A stretch of 39,054 nucleotides of DNA from Pseudomonadota bacterium (GTDB lineage: Bacteria; Myxococcota; Myxococcia; Myxococcales; Myxococcaceae). Of this stretch, positions 36,758-39,054 are shown in pieces. Made by a program: the position numbers and the translations under genes. The DNA lies in contig JAFAFL010000101.1 of the NCBI GenBank assembly GCA_023423535.1, forward strand, positions 1 to 39,054, in the 5' to 3' direction. The notes beneath the pieces were generated by a model. The model ran no database searches, was not told the DNA's origin, and saw nothing but the letters and a program-made list of their open reading frames with translations. Position 1 is the stretch's first letter. Each line of letters begins with the position of its first letter.

Positions 36758-36800
36758 GCGGCCGCGGTGACCGGAAACGGCCCGCGGCCGTTGCCTTTTC
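36758..36800 (+). terminator. Attenuator-like hairpin between rpsG and fusA
   Basis: CGGCCGCGG (36759-36767) pairs with CCGCGGCCG (36782-36790); inside it CCG-GAAA-CGG makes a GNRA-type loop. A T-rich CCTTTT stretch follows. It lies in the 102-base gap before fusA. It resembles an intrinsic terminator and may cause partial termination or mRNA processing inside the str operon. Confidence 0.6.
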
Positions 36801-36824
36801 TGAAACAGGAATCTGGAGGGGCAC

Positions 36825-38906
36825 ATGCCTCGCGAGTACCCGCTCGAGCGCTACCGCAACATCGGCATCATGGCGCACATCGACGCCGGCAAGACCACCA
36901 CCACCGAGCGGATCCTCTTCTACACCGGCACCATCCACAAGATGGGCGAGGTCCACGACGGCACCACCACCACCGACTGGATGGTGCAGGAGCGCGAGCG
37001 GGGGATCACCATCACCTCCGCGGCGATCACCGCCTTCTGGTCGCGCGGTGACGTGAAGCACCGCATCAACATCATCGACACGCCGGGCCACGTGGACTTC
37101 ACCATCGAGGTCGAGCGCTCCCTGCGCGTGCTCGACGGCGCGGTGGCGGTGTTCGACGGCGTGAACGGCGTGGAGCCGCAGACCGAGACGGTGTGGCGCC
37201 AGGCGGACAAGTACCGGGTCCCGCGCATCTGCTTCGTCAACAAGATGGACCGGGTGGGCGCGGACTTCCGCATGAGCGTGGACTCCATCAAGGAGCGGCT
37301 CGGCGCGCGGCCGGTGCCCATGCAGCTGCCGCTGGGGACGGAGGACAAGCACCGCGGCGTCATCGACCTGGTGCAGATGAAGGCGCTCGTCTTCAGCGAC
37401 ACCGAGCAGGGGTCGAAGTACGAGCTCGAAGAGATCCCCGAGGAGCTGCGCGACGAGGCCGAGGCCGCCCGCGCGGAGCTTTTGGAGATCGCCGCCGAGC
37501 AGGACGACGCGCTGACGGAGAAGTACCTCGAGGGCCAGGAGCTCACCGAGGCGGAGATCCGGGGCGCGATCCGCAAGGGGACGCTGGCGCTGAAGATCTT
37601 CCCCGTCTTCTGCGGGTCGGCGTTCAAGCACAAGGGCGTGCAGCCGCTGCTCGACGGCATCGTGGACTTCCTGCCCTCGCCGCTGGACGTGCCTCCGGTG
37701 AAGGGCCTCGACATGAAGGGCAACGAGGTCTCGCGCGAGACGAGCGACAAGGCCCCGTTCAGCGCGCTGGCGTTCAAGATCATGAACGAGCAGCACGGGA
37801 CGCTGACCTTCCTCCGCGTGTACTCGGGGAAGCTGGAGGCGGGCTCGCAGGTGTTCAACTCGGCGAAGGGCGTGAAGAGCCGGGTGGGGCGCCTGCTGCA
37901 GATGCGCGCGGACAAGCGGGACGAGCTGCAGGAGGTCTACGCGGGCGACATCTGCGCCGCGGTGGGCCTGAAGAACACGGTCACCGGCGAGACGCTCTGC
38001 GACGAGAAGCACCCGATTCTATTGGAGAAAATGGAGTTCCCGGACCCCGTCATCGACGTGGCGATCGAGCCGAAGACGAAGGCGGACCAGGACAAGCTCA
38101 ACGAGGCGCTGCAGAAGCTCTCGGTGGAGGATCCGTCCTTCCGGGTGCGCACCGACGCGGAGACGGGGCAGACGATCATCGCCGGCATGGGCGAGCTGCA
38201 CCTGGACATCATCGTCGACCGGCTCCTGCGCGAGCACAACGTGAAGGCCAACGTGGGCAAGCCGCAGGTGAGCTACCGCGAGACCATCACCCAGCCCGCG
38301 CAGGCCGAGGGCAAGTACATCAAGCAGTCCGGCGGCAAGGGGATGTACGGCCACGTGGTGCTGAAGGTCGCGCCGAACGAGGCGGGCAAGGGGTTCACCT
38401 TCACCAACTCGATCAAGGGCGGCGTCATCCCGGCGGAGTTCATCCCCGCGATCGAGAAGGGCGCGCACGAGGCGATGAACTCGGGCGTGGTGGCGGGCTA
38501 CTCCATGGTGGACGTGCAGGTGGAGCTGCTCGACGGGTCGTTCCACGACGTGGACTCGTCCGAGGTCGCCTTCCGCATCGCCGCGTCGATGGCGTTCAAG
38601 GACGCCTGCCGCGCCGCGGGGCCGGTGATGCTCGAGCCGGTGATGAAGTGCGAGATCGTCACCCCCGAGGAGTTCATGGGCGACGTGATCGGCGACATCA
38701 ACGCGCGCCGCGGGAAGATCAACGCCATGAACCCGCGCCACGGCGTGCAGGCGATCGACGCGCAGGTGCCGCTGTCGCAGATGTTCGGCTACGCCACCGA
38801 CTTGCGGTCGCGCTCGCAGGGCCGCGCGACGTACACGATGCAGTTCAGCCACTACGCCGCGCTCCCCGAAGCGGTGCAGCGGGAGATGGTCAGCCGGGGC
38901 TACTAG
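36825..38906 (+). CDS. fusA: Elongation factor G
   Basis: 693 aa, normal for EF-G. It drives ribosome translocation, and recycling with RRF. G1 AHIDAGKTTTTE (about 17-28), G2 region ERGITITSAA, G3 DTPGHVDFT and G4 NKMDR are intact. Domains II-V follow, with GMGELHLDIIVDRLLREHNVKANVG and YSMVDVQVELLDGSFH. The ATG follows GGAGGGGCAC. Third gene of the str operon, 24 bases before tuf. Myxobacteria may carry further EF-G paralogues elsewhere. Confidence 0.97.
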   Translation: MPREYPLERYRNIGIMAHIDAGKTTTTERILFYTGTIHKMGEVHDGTTTTDWMVQERERGITITSAAITAFWSRGDVKHRINIIDTPGHVDFTIEVERSLRVLDGAVAVFDGVNGVEPQTETVWRQADKYRVPRICFVNKMDRVGADFRMSVDSIKERLGARPVPMQLPLGTEDKHRGVIDLVQMKALVFSDTEQGSKYELEEIPEELRDEAEAARAELLEIAAEQDDALTEKYLEGQELTEAEIRGAIRKGTLALKIFPVFCGSAFKHKGVQPLLDGIVDFLPSPLDVPPVKGLDMKGNEVSRETSDKAPFSALAFKIMNEQHGTLTFLRVYSGKLEAGSQVFNSAKGVKSRVGRLLQMRADKRDELQEVYAGDICAAVGLKNTVTGETLCDEKHPILLEKMEFPDPVIDVAIEPKTKADQDKLNEALQKLSVEDPSFRVRTDAETGQTIIAGMGELHLDIIVDRLLREHNVKANVGKPQVSYRETITQPAQAEGKYIKQSGGKGMYGHVVLKVAPNEAGKGFTFTNSIKGGVIPAEFIPAIEKGAHEAMNSGVVAGYSMVDVQVELLDGSFHDVDSSEVAFRIAASMAFKDACRAAGPVMLEPVMKCEIVTPEEFMGDVIGDINARRGKINAMNPRHGVQAIDAQVPLSQMFGYATDLRSRSQGRATYTMQFSHYAALPEAVQREMVSRGY

Positions 38907-38930
38907 CAGCGACAGACAAGGGAGGACGAG

Positions 38931-39054
38931 ATGAGCAAGGAAAAGTTCGACCGTTCGAAGCCCCACGTGAACATCGGCACCATCGGTCACGTGGACCACG
39001 GCAAGACCACCCTCACCGCGGCGATCACGAAGGTGCTGGCGAAGGCCGGCGGCG
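38931..39054 (+). CDS. tuf: Elongation factor Tu (partial, cut by window end)
   Basis: Only the first 41 codons are inside the window. They read MSKEKFDRSKPHVNIGTIGHVDHGKTTLTAAITKVL and then leave the window. The P-loop GHVDHGKT is typical of EF-Tu. A GGGAGGACG site precedes the ATG, 24 bases after the fusA stop. EF-Tu delivers aminoacyl-tRNA to the ribosome. The rest of the gene cannot be judged. Confidence 0.95.
   Translation, partial: MSKEKFDRSKPHVNIGTIGHVDHGKTTLTAAITKVLAKAGG

Overview
The window is about 39 kb of high-GC DNA, very probably from a myxobacterium (Myxococcota). The evidence is GC-rich codon use, many Cys-rich 'DGVKNG..DCGG' lipoproteins and a Myxo-type disulfide repeat, numerous secreted proteases and lipoproteins, and a bacterial str operon (rpsL-rpsG-fusA-tuf) at the right end. 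No rRNA, tRNA, CRISPR array or insertion sequence was seen. The exact family cannot be fixed from the sequence alone.

Layout: (1) 0.3-5.0 kb holds secreted hydrolases: a trypsin-like lipoprotein with VCBS/FG-GAP repeats in lower-GC DNA, an alpha/beta-hydrolase-like protein, and a subtilase with a C-terminal membrane domain followed by a small overlapping gene. (2) 5.0-6.2 kb is a CPBP membrane protease on the minus strand. (3) 6.3-9.9 kb is a tightly overlapping four-gene operon: outer-membrane beta-barrel, 13-heme c-type cytochrome, Ig-like lipoprotein and a TlpA/thioredoxin-like lipoprotein. The last gene has an in-frame TGA exactly where the first active-site Cys should be, followed by a bacterial-SECIS-like hairpin. 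I read it as a selenoprotein, and the operon as a candidate envelope electron-transfer system. (4) 10.2-21.5 kb holds a coiled-coil protein, plsB-argS, a vapC remnant, a hybrid histidine kinase, a Cys-rich lipoprotein, a HEAT-repeat protein, a long-chain acyl-CoA synthetase and an OsmC protein.

(5) 21.6-28.3 kb has a repeat-rich surface lipoprotein, an unusual three-part protein (P-loop kinase, nucleotidyltransferase-like and HD domains), and a divergent ABC-F ATPase of the Uup type. (6) 28.3-33.1 kb is a minus-strand run: Rieske-FAD oxidoreductase, RibA, a glutamine amidotransferase fold lacking its Cys nucleophile, a bestrophin-like channel and a Vat/CatB-type acetyltransferase. (7) 33.2-39.05 kb is housekeeping: DnaJ (minus), a SurA-N-like protein overlapping RimI, then a strong sigma70-type promoter and the str operon. 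tuf is cut by the window end.

The most noteworthy items are the selenocysteine redoxin with its hairpin and operon, and the kinase-NTase-HD protein. Several other enzymes have lost key residues (amidotransferase, hydrolase, histidine kinase ATP site) or have a variant signature (ArgRS HIGH motif).
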